DNA of 64,000 nucleotides from PALSA-612 sp963711315 (GTDB lineage: Bacteria; Actinomycetota; Thermoleophilia; Gaiellales; Gaiellaceae), in assembly GCA_963711315.1 (NCBI GenBank), contig CAVQDQ010000004.1:1-64000 (forward strand). The letters are read 5' to 3'. Below, piece by piece: positions 30,801 through 39,454 of this stretch. Position 1 is the stretch's first letter; each line of letters opens with the position of its first letter. Position numbers and translations under genes: made by a program. The notes beneath the pieces are model-generated. The model ran no database searches and was not told the DNA's origin. It was given only the letters and a program-made list of their open reading frames with translations.

Positions 30801-31385
30801 CACGCGGGAGGCTGCGTTGACGAGGTCGCCCGCGACCATGCCCTGCCCTGCGGCGCCGAGATTGACCGCCGCCTCGCCGGTCAGCACCGCGGCGCGAGCG
30901 CCGAGCTCCGGCATCCCAGTCTCGCCACCGAACGCGCTCACGGCGGCAACGAGCTCGAGCGCCGCGCGTACGGCGCGCTCGGCATCGTCCTCCTGCGCGA
31001 CGGGCGTGCCCCACACCGCCATCACCGCATCGCCGATGAACTTCTCGACGACGCCGCCGTAGCGCCCGATCACGTCGGCCGCCACCTCGAAGTAGCGGGA
31101 GAGGAGGTCGCGCACCTCTTCCGCGTCGCGGTCCTCCGACAGCGGCGTGAAGCCGACTAGATCGGCGAAGAGCACGGAGACGAGGCGCCGCTCGACGGCG
31201 ACCGCAGGTGCCGCAGCAGGCCCAGACGAGGCCCCCAGCGGCGTCCCGCACTCGCCGCAGAACTTCTGGCCCGGCGGATTCACAGCACCGCAAGAGCCGC
31301 AGGTCGCCGCGAGCGCGGTGCCGCACTCCCCGCAGAACTTCTGCCCGGCCGGATTCTCCGCGCCGCAGTTCGAGCAGGAGATCAC
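27867..31385 (-). CDS. Zinc-ribbon class III adenylate cyclase with AAA ATPase and TPR domains, two frame breaks
   Basis: About 1,170 residues over three frames. Residues 1-45 are a double zinc ribbon (CSNCGAENPAGQKFCGECG, then CGSCG and a second FCGECG). Next is a class III cyclase domain with metal aspartates in VSVLFADLVGFTPLSED and KFIGDAVMAVWG and transition-state residues in NAASRVQGAAD. After a break near 30560 comes an AAA/NACHT-like ATPase with Walker A ITGIAGIGKSRLAW and Walker B VVLVFEDMQWAD. The rest is TPR repeats, with a second break near 28500 leading to LVPILAARGELEEARRRLEA and the end RLPVGATA. It would make cAMP in response to a signal sensed by the TPR/ATPase part. Starts at GTG 31385 directly after the GNAT stop. 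Confidence 0.87.
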
Positions 31386-31868
31386 TCAAAGCTCCTTCAG
31401 CATCCGTACACCGTCATCATCGACGGTGAGTGTCTCGTAGCCGAGGCGCTCGTACAACCTCCGCGCGGGGTTGTCGGCGTCGACCGAGAGGCTGATCTGC
31501 GAGAACCCAGCCGCTCGCGCCGCGTCTTCGATCGCGGCCATCAGCCGCGTCCCGATGCCTTCGCCGCGGTGCCCGTCCCAGACGGCGACCGCGAGCTCGG
31601 GCGTCTCGTCGTCGACGTAGCCGTGGCCGTGGTCCTCGGGCGTGAATACGCGGCAAAGCGAGGCGCCGACGACCTCCCCATGATCCTCGGCGATCACTGC
31701 GAGGTCACCGTTGCGTCCCCAGCCTTCGTGATATCGCGCGAGCTCCGGATGGGCGATCACGAATTCGTACGGAGGCAGCTCGCGCTCGGGGTTCCACGAG
31801 ACGGCCTCGAACAACGCTCGTTTCATACTCTCGATGTCGGCGTCCGTCCCGGGGCGGAGCTCGGTCAC
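31386..31868 (-). CDS. GNAT-family N-acetyltransferase
   Basis: 160 residues from GTG 31868, which overlaps the thiL stop as GTGA. Acetyl-CoA-binding signature is WDGHRGEGIGTRLMAAIEDA, followed by SLSVDADNPARRLYERLGYE, the usual beta-4/alpha-4 to beta-6 pattern of GNAT enzymes. The substrate is unknown. It sits between thiamine genes and the cyclase regulator in one tight minus-strand string, but nothing ties it to either function. Confidence 0.85.
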   Translation of the reverse strand: MTELRPGTDADIESMKRALFEAVSWNPERELPPYEFVIAHPELARYHEGWGRNGDLAVIAEDHGEVVGASLCRVFTPEDHGHGYVDDETPELAVAVWDGHRGEGIGTRLMAAIEDAARAAGFSQISLSVDADNPARRLYERLGYETLTVDDDGVRMLKEL

Positions 31869-32687
31869 CTGAAGTGCTCCCAACCGCCGAGCTCGTACGG
31901 CCTGCCGTCCAGCAGCAGCTCGGTTCCCTCACCCTCTTCGCAGCGCCCGATCACCATGAACGGGCCGGAATCTACGACCGCGGCCAGGAGCTCGTAATCC
32001 TCTCCGAAACCCAGGTCGTCGACCGTCGCGTCGTCCGCCAGCGGGACGTGGTCGAGGTCGATCACAAGGCGGCAGCGAGAGCGCTCGGCGATGTGCGCTG
32101 CATCACGCGCGATGCCGTCGGAGATGTCGATCAGCGCGTGGGCGTGCGCGGCGAGCGCGCGTCCTTCGTCGAGCCGGATCGGCGGACGCCTGAGCGCGGC
32201 CCGGCGGAACGCAGCACCCGCGGCGCCGAGAGGGCCGGTCACGACGAGGAGATCGCCGGGAAGGGCGCCGGCTCGACCTGGAACGCGCTCCGAGTGCCCT
32301 AAGGCCGTTACCGAGAGGTAGACCGAGTCCGCCGACGTCGTGTCTCCCCCGATGACGTCGATACCGGTCTCGGCGATCCCCTCATACAGCTCGATGACCG
32401 ATGCGACAGCCGTATCGACAGGCAGCCCAAGCGAGACCAAGAGCCCGTCCGGCACGGCTCCGCACGCAGCGAGGTCGGAGAGGTTGACCGCCGCGGCACT
32501 GAAGCCGAGGTCGCGCCACGAGATGCGGTCGAAGAGTGAAGTGGACGTCCTCGACGAGCGCGTCCTGCGTGACGACGAGCCCGTCGTCCAGCAGCGCGGC
32601 GTCGTCGGCGATCCCCTTCGCCAGGCCGCGCCGCTCGAGCTCGGCGAGCAGCCCGAGCTCGCCGAGGTCACCGAGCGTCTGCGACAT
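31865..32687 (-). CDS. thiL: Thiamine-monophosphate kinase, one frame break
   Basis: Phosphorylates thiamine monophosphate to the active cofactor thiamine diphosphate. The N-terminus (ATG 32687) gives LGELGLLAELERRGLAKGIA, then DDAALLDDGLVVTQDALVED, the ATP/Mg-binding aspartates of the AIR-synthase-like fold. A one-base deletion near 32535 moves the frame to FDRISWRDLGFSAAAVNLSD, then VIGGDTTSADSVYLSVTALG and ALIDISDGIARDAAHIAERS, all ThiL motifs. About 274 residues after repair, slightly short compared with about 300-330. Lies directly downstream of thiD. Confidence 0.87.
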
Positions 32688-32689
32688 GG

Positions 32690-33451
32690 CAGCACGTCCA
32701 CGGGCCCTTCTCCCTCACCCAGATCGACGAGTCCGTGAGCCACGGCATCGGCCGCTGCCTCAGCAGCGCCTCGCGCCGCCTCCTCGAGCGACTCGCCCTG
32801 CGCGAGCAACGCCGTCAACGTCGCCGAGTGGGTGCACCCCGCGCCGTGCGTCGCCGCCACATCGTGACGCTCGACCGGGATCTCAACGTGACGCCCGGAG
32901 GTGAACAGATGGTCGACGGGGCGCTCGCCGTGGCCGCCAGTCACGAGCACCGCCGGCGCTCCCAGCGCGTGCAGCTGCTCGGCCAGCACGCCCCGGTCCT
33001 CGGTGTCTACCTCGCCGAGCGCCTGTGCCTCGTCGAGGTTCGGCGTCACGACGGTCGCCAGCGGGAAGAGACGCGTTACGAGCGCCTCGACCGCGTCCTC
33101 CTGCAGCAACTGCGCGCCGCTGGTGGAGACCATCACCGGGTCGACTACGAGCGGAAGCGGGCGCTCGGCGAGGAAGTCGGCCACCGTTTCGATGATCTGA
33201 CGCGAGAAGAGCATGCCCGTCTTCGCCGCATCGACGCCGATGTCGGAGAAGACCGCGTCGAGCTGCGCACGCACGAACTCGGGCGCCACCTCCTGCACGG
33301 CGGTCACGCCGACGGTGTTCTGCGCGGTTAGCGCCACGATCGCACTCATCCCGTAACAACCGGCCCGTGCGAACGCCTTGAGGTCGGCCTGAATGCCGGC
33401 GCCGCCGCCAGAATCGGAGCCTGCGATGGTCAGGCAGCGCGCGACCGACAC
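32690..33451 (-). CDS. thiD: Hydroxymethylpyrimidine (phosphate) kinase; 3' end not resolved
   Basis: GTG start at 33451 (MSVARCLTIAGSDSGGGAGI). Ribokinase-fold motifs: AGSDSGGGAGIQADLKAF, LTAQNTVGV, DPVMVSTSGAQLL, NLDEAQAL, LVTGGHG and the anion-hole/catalytic THGAGCTHSATLTALLAQG. It phosphorylates HMP and HMP-P for thiamine synthesis. The frame has no stop before thiL and, because thiL carries an indel, joins its C-terminal half in one 528-codon frame. A small indel near 32695 would instead bring the TGA near 32664 into frame. About 255 residues would be normal. No TPP riboswitch is visible in the 52-nt upstream gap. Confidence 0.87.
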
Positions 33452-33503
33452 GGCGCGACGCTAGCAGTACGATCCGGGCACCGCCGTCCAGAGGGAGGCT
33501 GAC

Positions 33504-33800
33504 ATGGCCGAGACGTACACGCACACGACGTGGCGCGTGAAGCCGGGCTCGGAGGACGAGTTCATCAGGCGCTGGAAGGAGTGGATCGAATGGAGCCACC
33601 TCCAGGGTCTAGGTCCGCGGGCGCGCCTTCTCCGCGACGCGGAGAGCCCGTCGACGTTCGTCAGCTTCGGCCCCTGGATGAGCATGGATGCGGTGAAGAA
33701 CTGGCGCGCGGCCGCCGGCTACCACGAGCGCGTAGCGAGCATTCAGGAACTGCTGGAGGGCTTCGAGCCGCGAACGCTGGACGTCGTGGCCGAAGGGTGA
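33504..33800 (+). CDS. ABM-fold (antibiotic biosynthesis monooxygenase-like) small protein
   Basis: 98 residues with a strong ribosome-binding site (AGAGGGAGG) upstream of the ATG. Sequence such as HTTWRVKPGSEDEFIRRWKE and FVSFGPWMSMDAVKNWRAAA fits the dimeric ferredoxin-like ABM fold. Members include heme-degrading enzymes, quinol monooxygenases and many of unknown role. No haem or cofactor ligand can be assigned by eye. Divergent from thiD and convergent with the SnoaL-like gene. Confidence 0.7.
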   Translation: MAETYTHTTWRVKPGSEDEFIRRWKEWIEWSHLQGLGPRARLLRDAESPSTFVSFGPWMSMDAVKNWRAAAGYHERVASIQELLEGFEPRTLDVVAEG

Positions 33801-33813
33801 GCGTGGGCCAACC

Positions 33814-34251
33814 CTAGGAAGGACGTGCGCCCGCGTGGACCGGCACGCCCAACTGCTCCATGAGGCCGAGGTCGTCGCGGTGGTTCCAGAGCTCGGCCAC
33901 CTTCCCGTCTTCGAAGCGAAAGATGTTTACGGCGGAGAACGTCGCCCTCCTGCCAGTTGGCTCGACTTCTCCCCATGAGCCGAGATGAGTACCGGACGCC
34001 GTCCAGCGTCCGACGACGCACTCGCCTTCGCCGACGATCAGGTCGATCGTGAACTCGAGATCCGGGAAGGCGGCTTGGAAGTCGTCCGCAACCTTCTTCT
34101 GTCCGGCGGGCCCTGGCAACGCCGCGACCGGTCGTAGGTCGTGGCGAACGTAGTCGTCGGCGAAGACCTCGTACGCGACATCCGTGTTGCCTCGGCTCCA
34201 CACCTCTTCGTAGAAGCGGCGAACGAGCGCCTTGTTCTCCTCGGCGGACAT
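33814..34251 (-). CDS. SnoaL-like (NTF2-fold) ester cyclase-type protein
   Basis: 145 residues from ATG 34251. ENKALVRRFYEEVWSRGN at the start, FADDYVRHD, GPAGQKKVADDFQAAFPDLE and FRFEDGKVAELWNHRDDLGL are hallmarks of the SnoaL-like ester-cyclase group of NTF2-fold proteins. Many act on polyketide-like small molecules, but most chromosomal copies have unknown roles. Divergent from the helicase gene. Confidence 0.82.
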   Translation of the reverse strand: MSAEENKALVRRFYEEVWSRGNTDVAYEVFADDYVRHDLRPVAALPGPAGQKKVADDFQAAFPDLEFTIDLIVGEGECVVGRWTASGTHLGSWGEVEPTGRRATFSAVNIFRFEDGKVAELWNHRDDLGLMEQLGVPVHAGARPS

Positions 34252-34294
34252 CGCGTGCAGCCTATCGCCCACATGCTGCTGCGACACTGAGCGC

Positions 34295-36532
34295 GTGACC
34301 GTCGAGATCGCGCTCACCGACGAATTGCTCATGGGCGAGGAGGTCGCGTACGTCGGCACTGAGACCGCCCGCGAGGCGTCTACGGCGCCGCTTCCCGACG
34401 AGCTCGATGCGCGCGTGGTCGCAGCGCTCGAGCGGCAGGGCATCACGACCCTCTTCGACCACCAGGCGGAGGCGTGGGCGGCGGCCTCACGCGGCGAGCA
34501 CGTCGCGGTCACAACCGGCACGGCGAGCGGCAAGACGCTGGCTTTCAACCTCCCTGTCCTGGACGCGATCGCGCGAGACCCAAAGGCGCGAGCGCTGTAC
34601 CTCTATCCGACGAAAGCTCTCGCGCAGGATCAGGCGCGCAGCCTTACCGCTCTCGGCGTGCCGGGCGTGCGGCCGGCCATCTACGACGGCGACACGCCCA
34701 CCGATCAGCGGCGCCAGGTACGGACGTGGGCCAACGCCATCCTCTCCAACCCGGACATGCTCCACCTCGGCGTCCTGCCTCATCACGACCGCTGGGGAGA
34801 CGTGCTCGCGAACCTCGAGTACGTCATCGTCGACGAGGCCCACGTGTACCGCGGCGTCTTCGGCTCGCATGTAGCCAACGTGTTGCGACGCCTGCGGCGG
34901 CTCGCGGCGGTCTACGGCGCCGACCCACAGTTCCTGCTCGCCAGCGCCACGATTGCGAACCCGGGCGAGCTGGCGCAGACGCTTACGGGTCTCCAGGCGA
35001 CGGTGGTCTCCGGGGACTCGGCGCCGCGGGCCGAGAGAACGGTCGTGCTCTGGAACCCTCCGGTGACCGACGAGGAGCTCAACCTCCGCGCCAGTGCGCT
35101 CGGTGAGGGTGCCCGCCTGCTCGCGGAGCTCGTCGAGCGAGGACTGCGGACGCTCTGCTTTGCGAAGAGCCGCAAGACAGCGGAGCTGATCCATCGCTTC
35201 GCCCTCGACCGGCTCGGCCGCGAGTACAAGGACCGGCTCTCGCCCTACCGCGCCGGTTACACGCCGGCGCAGCGGCGCGACATCGAGCGGCGGCTCGCTG
35301 CGGGCGAGCTGCTCGGCGTGTCGGCGACAGATGCGCTCGAGCTCGGTATCGACATCGGCCTCCTCGACTGCGTGATCTCGGTGGGTTTCCCGGGTACCGT
35401 CGCCAGCCTGCGTCAGCAGTGGGGTCGCGCCGGCCGGCAAGGCCACGGCCTCGCTGTGCTCGTCGCCTCCGACGACGCGCTCGACCAGTACTTCATGCGC
35501 GAGCCGGAGGCGCTGCTCGGCCGGCGTGTCGAGGCCGCGATCCTCGATCACGCGAATCCGCGTGTGCTCGATGGGCACGTGCTCGCCGCCGCCTACGAGG
35601 CACCGCTCGATGACGACGACCGCGCGACGCTCGGAGACAAGGCACTCGAGCGCGCCGCCGAACTGCCCGAGCTGCGCCGCACGGCCGCGGGCTTCACGTG
35701 GACGGGCCGCGACTACCCGGCCGCACGCATCTCACTCCGATCGGCCGGCGTGGACTCAGTGCTCGTCGTCGAGGCCGACTCGGGCTCAGTGCTAGGCATC
35801 GTCGAGCGGGAACGCGCCTACTCGACCGTTCACGCAGGCGCCGTCTACCTCCACCTCGGTGAGCCGTATCTTGTGGGGGAGCTCGATCTCGTGGTCGGGG
35901 CGGCGCTCGTCGAGCCATTCTCCGGAGACTGGTATACCCAGGCGAAGAAGGACACGACGACGGCCATCGAGGACGCCGTGCTCACGGAGCAGCTCGGCGG
36001 CGTCGCTCTCTCGTTCGGACGCGTCTCCGTGACCGAGCACGTAGTGGCGTACCAGCGCAAGTCGACCCGAGACGGCGCGGTGCTGGAGACGATCGCGCTC
36101 GACCTGCCGCCTGCGACGTTCGAGACGGAAGCGGTCTGGTTCGTGCCCTCGGAGTCGGTGCTGGACGGCTTGGAGCGGATGCCGAAGCTGCTGTCCTCGC
36201 TCCACGCCGCCGAGCACGCCCTCATCGCGCTGCTGCCGCTCTTCGCGATGTGCGACCGCTGGGACATCGGCGGCCTGTCAACGAACGTTCACTTCCAGAC
36301 CGGGGCGCCGACGGTGTTCGTGTACGACGGCCACCCGGGCGGCGTGGGCATCGCCGAACGGGGTTACGAGGTCTTCGGCGACTGGGTGGCGGACACGACA
36401 AAACTGCTCGCTGGGTGCCCTTGCGAGAGCGGGTGCCCGTCGTGCGTGCAGTCGCCGAAGTGCGGAAACCTCAACGAGATGCTGGACAAAGCCGGCGCCC
36501 TCCAGCTCCTGCGCCGCATCTCCGCCGCCTGA
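34295..36532 (+). CDS. DEAD/DEAH-box superfamily 2 helicase with DUF1998/MrfA-type zinc-binding C-terminus
   Basis: 745 residues from GTG 34295. Upstream in-frame codons overlap the divergent gene and are not family-like. Motif I is TTGTASGKTLAFNLPVL, motif II VDEAHVYRG, motif III SATIANPGE, motif VI QQWGRAGRQGHG. The C-terminal part has the cysteine cluster CPCESGCPSCVQSPKCGN, found in the YprA/MrfA family of 3'-5' DNA helicases. In Bacillus subtilis MrfA works in repair of mitomycin C damage with MrfB. No mrfB-like exonuclease is adjacent here, so the repair role is inferred from the family only. The frame is unbroken. Confidence 0.87.
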   Translation: MTVEIALTDELLMGEEVAYVGTETAREASTAPLPDELDARVVAALERQGITTLFDHQAEAWAAASRGEHVAVTTGTASGKTLAFNLPVLDAIARDPKARALYLYPTKALAQDQARSLTALGVPGVRPAIYDGDTPTDQRRQVRTWANAILSNPDMLHLGVLPHHDRWGDVLANLEYVIVDEAHVYRGVFGSHVANVLRRLRRLAAVYGADPQFLLASATIANPGELAQTLTGLQATVVSGDSAPRAERTVVLWNPPVTDEELNLRASALGEGARLLAELVERGLRTLCFAKSRKTAELIHRFALDRLGREYKDRLSPYRAGYTPAQRRDIERRLAAGELLGVSATDALELGIDIGLLDCVISVGFPGTVASLRQQWGRAGRQGHGLAVLVASDDALDQYFMREPEALLGRRVEAAILDHANPRVLDGHVLAAAYEAPLDDDDRATLGDKALERAAELPELRRTAAGFTWTGRDYPAARISLRSAGVDSVLVVEADSGSVLGIVERERAYSTVHAGAVYLHLGEPYLVGELDLVVGAALVEPFSGDWYTQAKKDTTTAIEDAVLTEQLGGVALSFGRVSVTEHVVAYQRKSTRDGAVLETIALDLPPATFETEAVWFVPSESVLDGLERMPKLLSSLHAAEHALIALLPLFAMCDRWDIGGLSTNVHFQTGAPTVFVYDGHPGGVGIAERGYEVFGDWVADTTKLLAGCPCESGCPSCVQSPKCGNLNEMLDKAGALQLLRRISAA

Positions 36533-36537
36533 TACTC

Positions 36538-36627
36538 GGGGGCCTCCCACGAGCCTCCTCCCACTTTGAGCCTAATGCGGAAATTCGAGCCCGTGGGTAA
36601 CGGAAGTGAGCGGAAATCGTGTCAATA
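36538..36627. repeat. Intergenic repeat, copy 2
   Basis: About 90 bp directly after the helicase stop and before the stop of the convergent LOG-like gene, homologous to 23702-23788. Read on the minus strand it starts with a perfect TTGACA followed 17 nt later by CGTTAC. The first copy has TTGGCA and CGTCAC at the same spacing. The two copies sit in the same context, between convergent gene ends. Confidence 0.6.
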
Positions 36628-36638
36628 ACACCCAGGGG

Positions 36639-37097
36639 TCATTCACTGTCGGACGCAAGGCACAGCGCGAGCTCGACTGCCTCCTCGGGGGTAGACGCGC
36701 GCTCGACTCCCTCGCGCCCGAGGTCCCAGCCCGGTTCCAGCACGACGACCGGGCGGCCCAGGATGCGCGCGTATGCGATCTCTGCCAGCGTGCCGTAGCC
36801 GCCGCCCACCGCAATCACGGCATCACCCGACGCGGCCACGGCGAGGTTCCGCGCGTGCCCGATGCCCGTCACGACCACGTGGTCGATCCAGGGATTCGCG
36901 GCCCCCCGCGACTCGCCCGGCAGGATGCCAACGGTGACGCCGCCCGCCTCCTTCGCACCGCGCGCGGCAGCCGCCATCACCTCATCCAGCCCACCGCAGA
37001 CCAGCGTCGCCCCACGCTCGGCGAGCAGCCGGCCCACCTCCGCGGCACGCGCCTCGTGCTCGGCACCACTGCCGATCACTGAGATTTGCAGCGTCAC
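36639..37097 (-). CDS. LOG/TIGR00725-family Rossmann protein (possible nucleotide 5'-monophosphate phosphoribohydrolase)
   Basis: 152 residues from a GTG that follows the previous stop TAA without a gap. The SMF/DprA-LOG-like nucleotide-binding fold is shown by ISVIGSG near the start, LVCGGLDEVMAAAARGAKEA, GILPGE, and the signature VGGGYGTLAEIAYA (G-G-x-G-T-x-x-E). Enzymes with this motif release bases from nucleoside monophosphates; the short TIGR00725 branch has no settled function. It is the last gene of the 22-kb minus-strand run. Confidence 0.82.
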   Translation of the reverse strand: MTLQISVIGSGAEHEARAAEVGRLLAERGATLVCGGLDEVMAAAARGAKEAGGVTVGILPGESRGAANPWIDHVVVTGIGHARNLAVAASGDAVIAVGGGYGTLAEIAYARILGRPVVVLEPGWDLGREGVERASTPEEAVELALCLASDSE

Positions 37098-38462
37098 TTA
37101 CGCCGCCCCTACCCGCTGCACGATCGCGTCGACGACACGCTCGCCGGCGCGCCCGTCCAGTTCCCCGACGACCTCCCGTGCGACGCGCCGCCGCTCCGCC
37201 GAGAGCTCGCCCGGTTGATCGAGGCAACGTTCAATGGCCGCGGTCACGTCGTCGAACGTCGAAGCCCGATAGAAGGCCGTGGACGACATGAGCTCGCGGT
37301 AGTGCACGCCGAGCACGTTCTTCGCGGCCCAGGTTTCCCCGGGCGGAGCACCCTCGTCGTAGAGGACGCACACCGCCGGCCGGTCGTTGACGAGTGAGTC
37401 GAGCAGGATGGTGCCGGCGTTCGACACGACGCACGCGCCGTACTGGAGCATCACGGCGAGCGAGCGTATGTCCGCCTCGCCGGCGGGCTGCACGGCGGCC
37501 CCCTCCCGCCCCATCGCCGCCGCAAACCGCTGCTCCCACTTCTTGTCACGAGGGTGCGGGCGAAACAGCAACGAAAACCTCTGCCGTGAGCCGCTCTCCT
37601 CCCACCAGCCGACCAGCCGCTCGAAGAACAGCGGCTCGTACGGCGTGTTCGTCGGCGTGTTTCCCATCACCAGTACGACGGGGCGCGACGGATCCAACCC
37701 GTGCCGGCGGCATAACGCCTCGAAGTCCTCGGGCGGGCGCCGTTCGTGGAAGAAGTCGCTCTGGGGCCAGCCGGTGACGATCGCGCGTGCGGGGTCGACG
37801 CCGTGATACCGCTCGAGATCGCTCCGCATGACGTCGTTCTGAACGATGTAAGCGTCGAGGTGAGACGAGATGACGCCCTTGCCCACGGGGTGGTCCCAGC
37901 TCGCAACGTAGCCGACGGCGGGCGTCCCCAGCCGCCGCGCGGCATTCAGCACGGGCGCCACTGACGGCGTCTGGAGATTGGCCACGACGACGGCGTCGCA
38001 CTCGTCCCGCATCCGCTTCACCAGCGCGCTGGGCACGTACCGCCTCTTCGAGAAGTACCACCGCAGCATCCCCTGCTCCACCCATTGCCAGCGCGGCAGC
38101 GGATCGGCGTGGTCGAGATCGAGGAACGGATTGCCGTGCCCGTGTGCCATTCGCTCGACATGGAAGCCGTGCCGGTAGTTGAAGCGAATCGCGAGCGGCC
38201 AGAACCCGAAGTGCTGCTCGAGCCAGGCGTCAGCGCGCCGGGCGACCCTCTCGGAGAACGCGACGTGCTCGGGAAAGACATCCTCGTAGTACTTCACCTG
38301 CAGCTCGTCGAGCTCAGCCCAGCGTGACGCCTGCTTGCGCGGCTCGAGAAAGACGACTTCCAGCCGATCTCCGAGCCGCTCCGAAAGCCCTGCCGTCAGC
38401 CCGCACCAGAAAAAGAGCTTGGTGGTCAGCGGATCGGGGAGGACAAGCCAGACCCGCCGCAT
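37098..38462 (-). CDS. Glycosyl/glycerophosphotransferase-like surface polymer enzyme
   Basis: 454 residues from ATG 38462, coupled to the upstream acyltransferase by TGATG. It resembles GT-B-fold enzymes of the CDP-glycerol glycerophosphotransferase or UDP-sugar epimerase type. Relevant segments are VVANLQTPSVAPVLNAARRLGT, NDVMRSDLERYHGVDPAR followed by VTGWPQSDFF, VVLVMGNTPTNTPYEP, LFRPHPRDKKWE, and SNAGTILLDSLVNDRPAVC, which is the donor-binding region. Predicted to be cytoplasmic and to build a cell-surface glycan. The donor sugar and acceptor are unknown. Confidence 0.72.
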   Translation of the reverse strand: MRRVWLVLPDPLTTKLFFWCGLTAGLSERLGDRLEVVFLEPRKQASRWAELDELQVKYYEDVFPEHVAFSERVARRADAWLEQHFGFWPLAIRFNYRHGFHVERMAHGHGNPFLDLDHADPLPRWQWVEQGMLRWYFSKRRYVPSALVKRMRDECDAVVVANLQTPSVAPVLNAARRLGTPAVGYVASWDHPVGKGVISSHLDAYIVQNDVMRSDLERYHGVDPARAIVTGWPQSDFFHERRPPEDFEALCRRHGLDPSRPVVLVMGNTPTNTPYEPLFFERLVGWWEESGSRQRFSLLFRPHPRDKKWEQRFAAAMGREGAAVQPAGEADIRSLAVMLQYGACVVSNAGTILLDSLVNDRPAVCVLYDEGAPPGETWAAKNVLGVHYRELMSSTAFYRASTFDDVTAAIERCLDQPGELSAERRRVAREVVGELDGRAGERVVDAIVQRVGAA

Positions 38463-39454
38463 CAGAAGAAGTCGTGGTCGCCGCTGATGATGCGCCAGCG
38501 ATCGAAGTCGTAGGCGTCGAAGGGGAAGGCCTTCGACGGATTCGCGAGCGACGTCATGGGATGGCGGCCTTCGAGCGTGAAACCGGTGGCCGTGACGGCC
38601 TGCTCGAGCATCGGATCCTTCACCAGCACGTCGAGCTTCCGGGCGCCCGTGCGGCGCACTCGTTCCACCGCCTCTCCGAGCGCGGACTGTGCAGCCTGTC
38701 CGTCGAGAGCAAGGAGCTCGTGGACGCGGAAGATGCCCGCGAAGTCGTCGCCCCACCGCGCCGGGTCGCGTTCGCCGAGCAACGCGGCTGCGGTCAGCGA
38801 CCCGGTCGCGTCCCGCTCGGTGACCCACTGGTAGTTCTCGCAGGTCGCGTCGGAGTAACGCCATGACAACCATGCGGCGCTCTTGTCGATGCGTACGAGA
38901 CCGGGCTGCGCGTGAGCTCGTGACGCAAACTCGGCGAGCTCGTCGATCGTCGGTGCGGCTGCGGGCTCAGCGCCCCGGCGCGAGAGTCTCGGCAGGCGCA
39001 GGCGCCGCCGCTCGAGGTCGATTCCCCAGCCGCCCACCTCGCCCAGATACGTGGCGCCGACGTGCTTGGTGAGCTTGATCGACCGCACGTTGGGAAACGT
39101 GTACATCAGCTGCATGCGCTCGAGGGCGAGGTCCCGCCCCTGCTTGGCAAGGGTCAGAAAGAGCCGCGGCCGGTTGCGGTAGTCGGGGTGCGTCACCGCC
39201 TCCATGCCCTGAGCGCCGAGCAAGACCTCGTCGCCGGCGCGCATGGCCACGGGCCAGTAGACCGCCATCGATGCGCAGACGTCGCCGTCGACCGCGATCA
39301 GCGCTACCGAGTCTCCCCACGGAGTGTCGAAGAGGCGGTGGCGGGTGACGGACTCGGGTCGCGGCCTGCCTTTGACCGCTTCGTAGAGCCTCCCGAGCGC
39401 CGGCAAGTCGGCAGGCGTCGGCGGCCGGATCTGCAATTCGTCAGCCAAGCCCAA
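38462..39454 (-). CDS. Large GNAT-like acyltransferase of the surface-sugar operon
   Basis: 330 residues starting from TTG at 39454, within the last codons of the deacetylase gene; the next TTG codons are possible alternatives. LQIRPPTPADLPALGRLYEA and GAQGMEAVTHPDYRNRPRLF are the GNAT N-terminal strand and acetyl-CoA-binding loop of the large (FemAB-like or LPS-associated) acyltransferases. The C-terminal half keeps a second GNAT-like domain ending RKLDVLVKDPMLEQAVTATG. The family often N-acylates amino sugars of surface polysaccharides. Substrate not known. Confidence 0.7.
   Translation of the reverse strand: MGLADELQIRPPTPADLPALGRLYEAVKGRPRPESVTRHRLFDTPWGDSVALIAVDGDVCASMAVYWPVAMRAGDEVLLGAQGMEAVTHPDYRNRPRLFLTLAKQGRDLALERMQLMYTFPNVRSIKLTKHVGATYLGEVGGWGIDLERRRLRLPRLSRRGAEPAAAPTIDELAEFASRAHAQPGLVRIDKSAAWLSWRYSDATCENYQWVTERDATGSLTAAALLGERDPARWGDDFAGIFRVHELLALDGQAAQSALGEAVERVRRTGARKLDVLVKDPMLEQAVTATGFTLEGRHPMTSLANPSKAFPFDAYDFDRWRIISGDHDFF

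Noticed and set aside
31865..33451. ThiD-ThiL bifunctional fusion
   Set aside because: The ThiL N-terminal domain is in a different frame with its own ATG at 32687, so the continuous frame skips part of ThiL. An indel is the simpler explanation.
33452..33503. TPP riboswitch upstream of thiD
   Set aside because: The gap is only 52 nt and shows no THI-box-like sequence.
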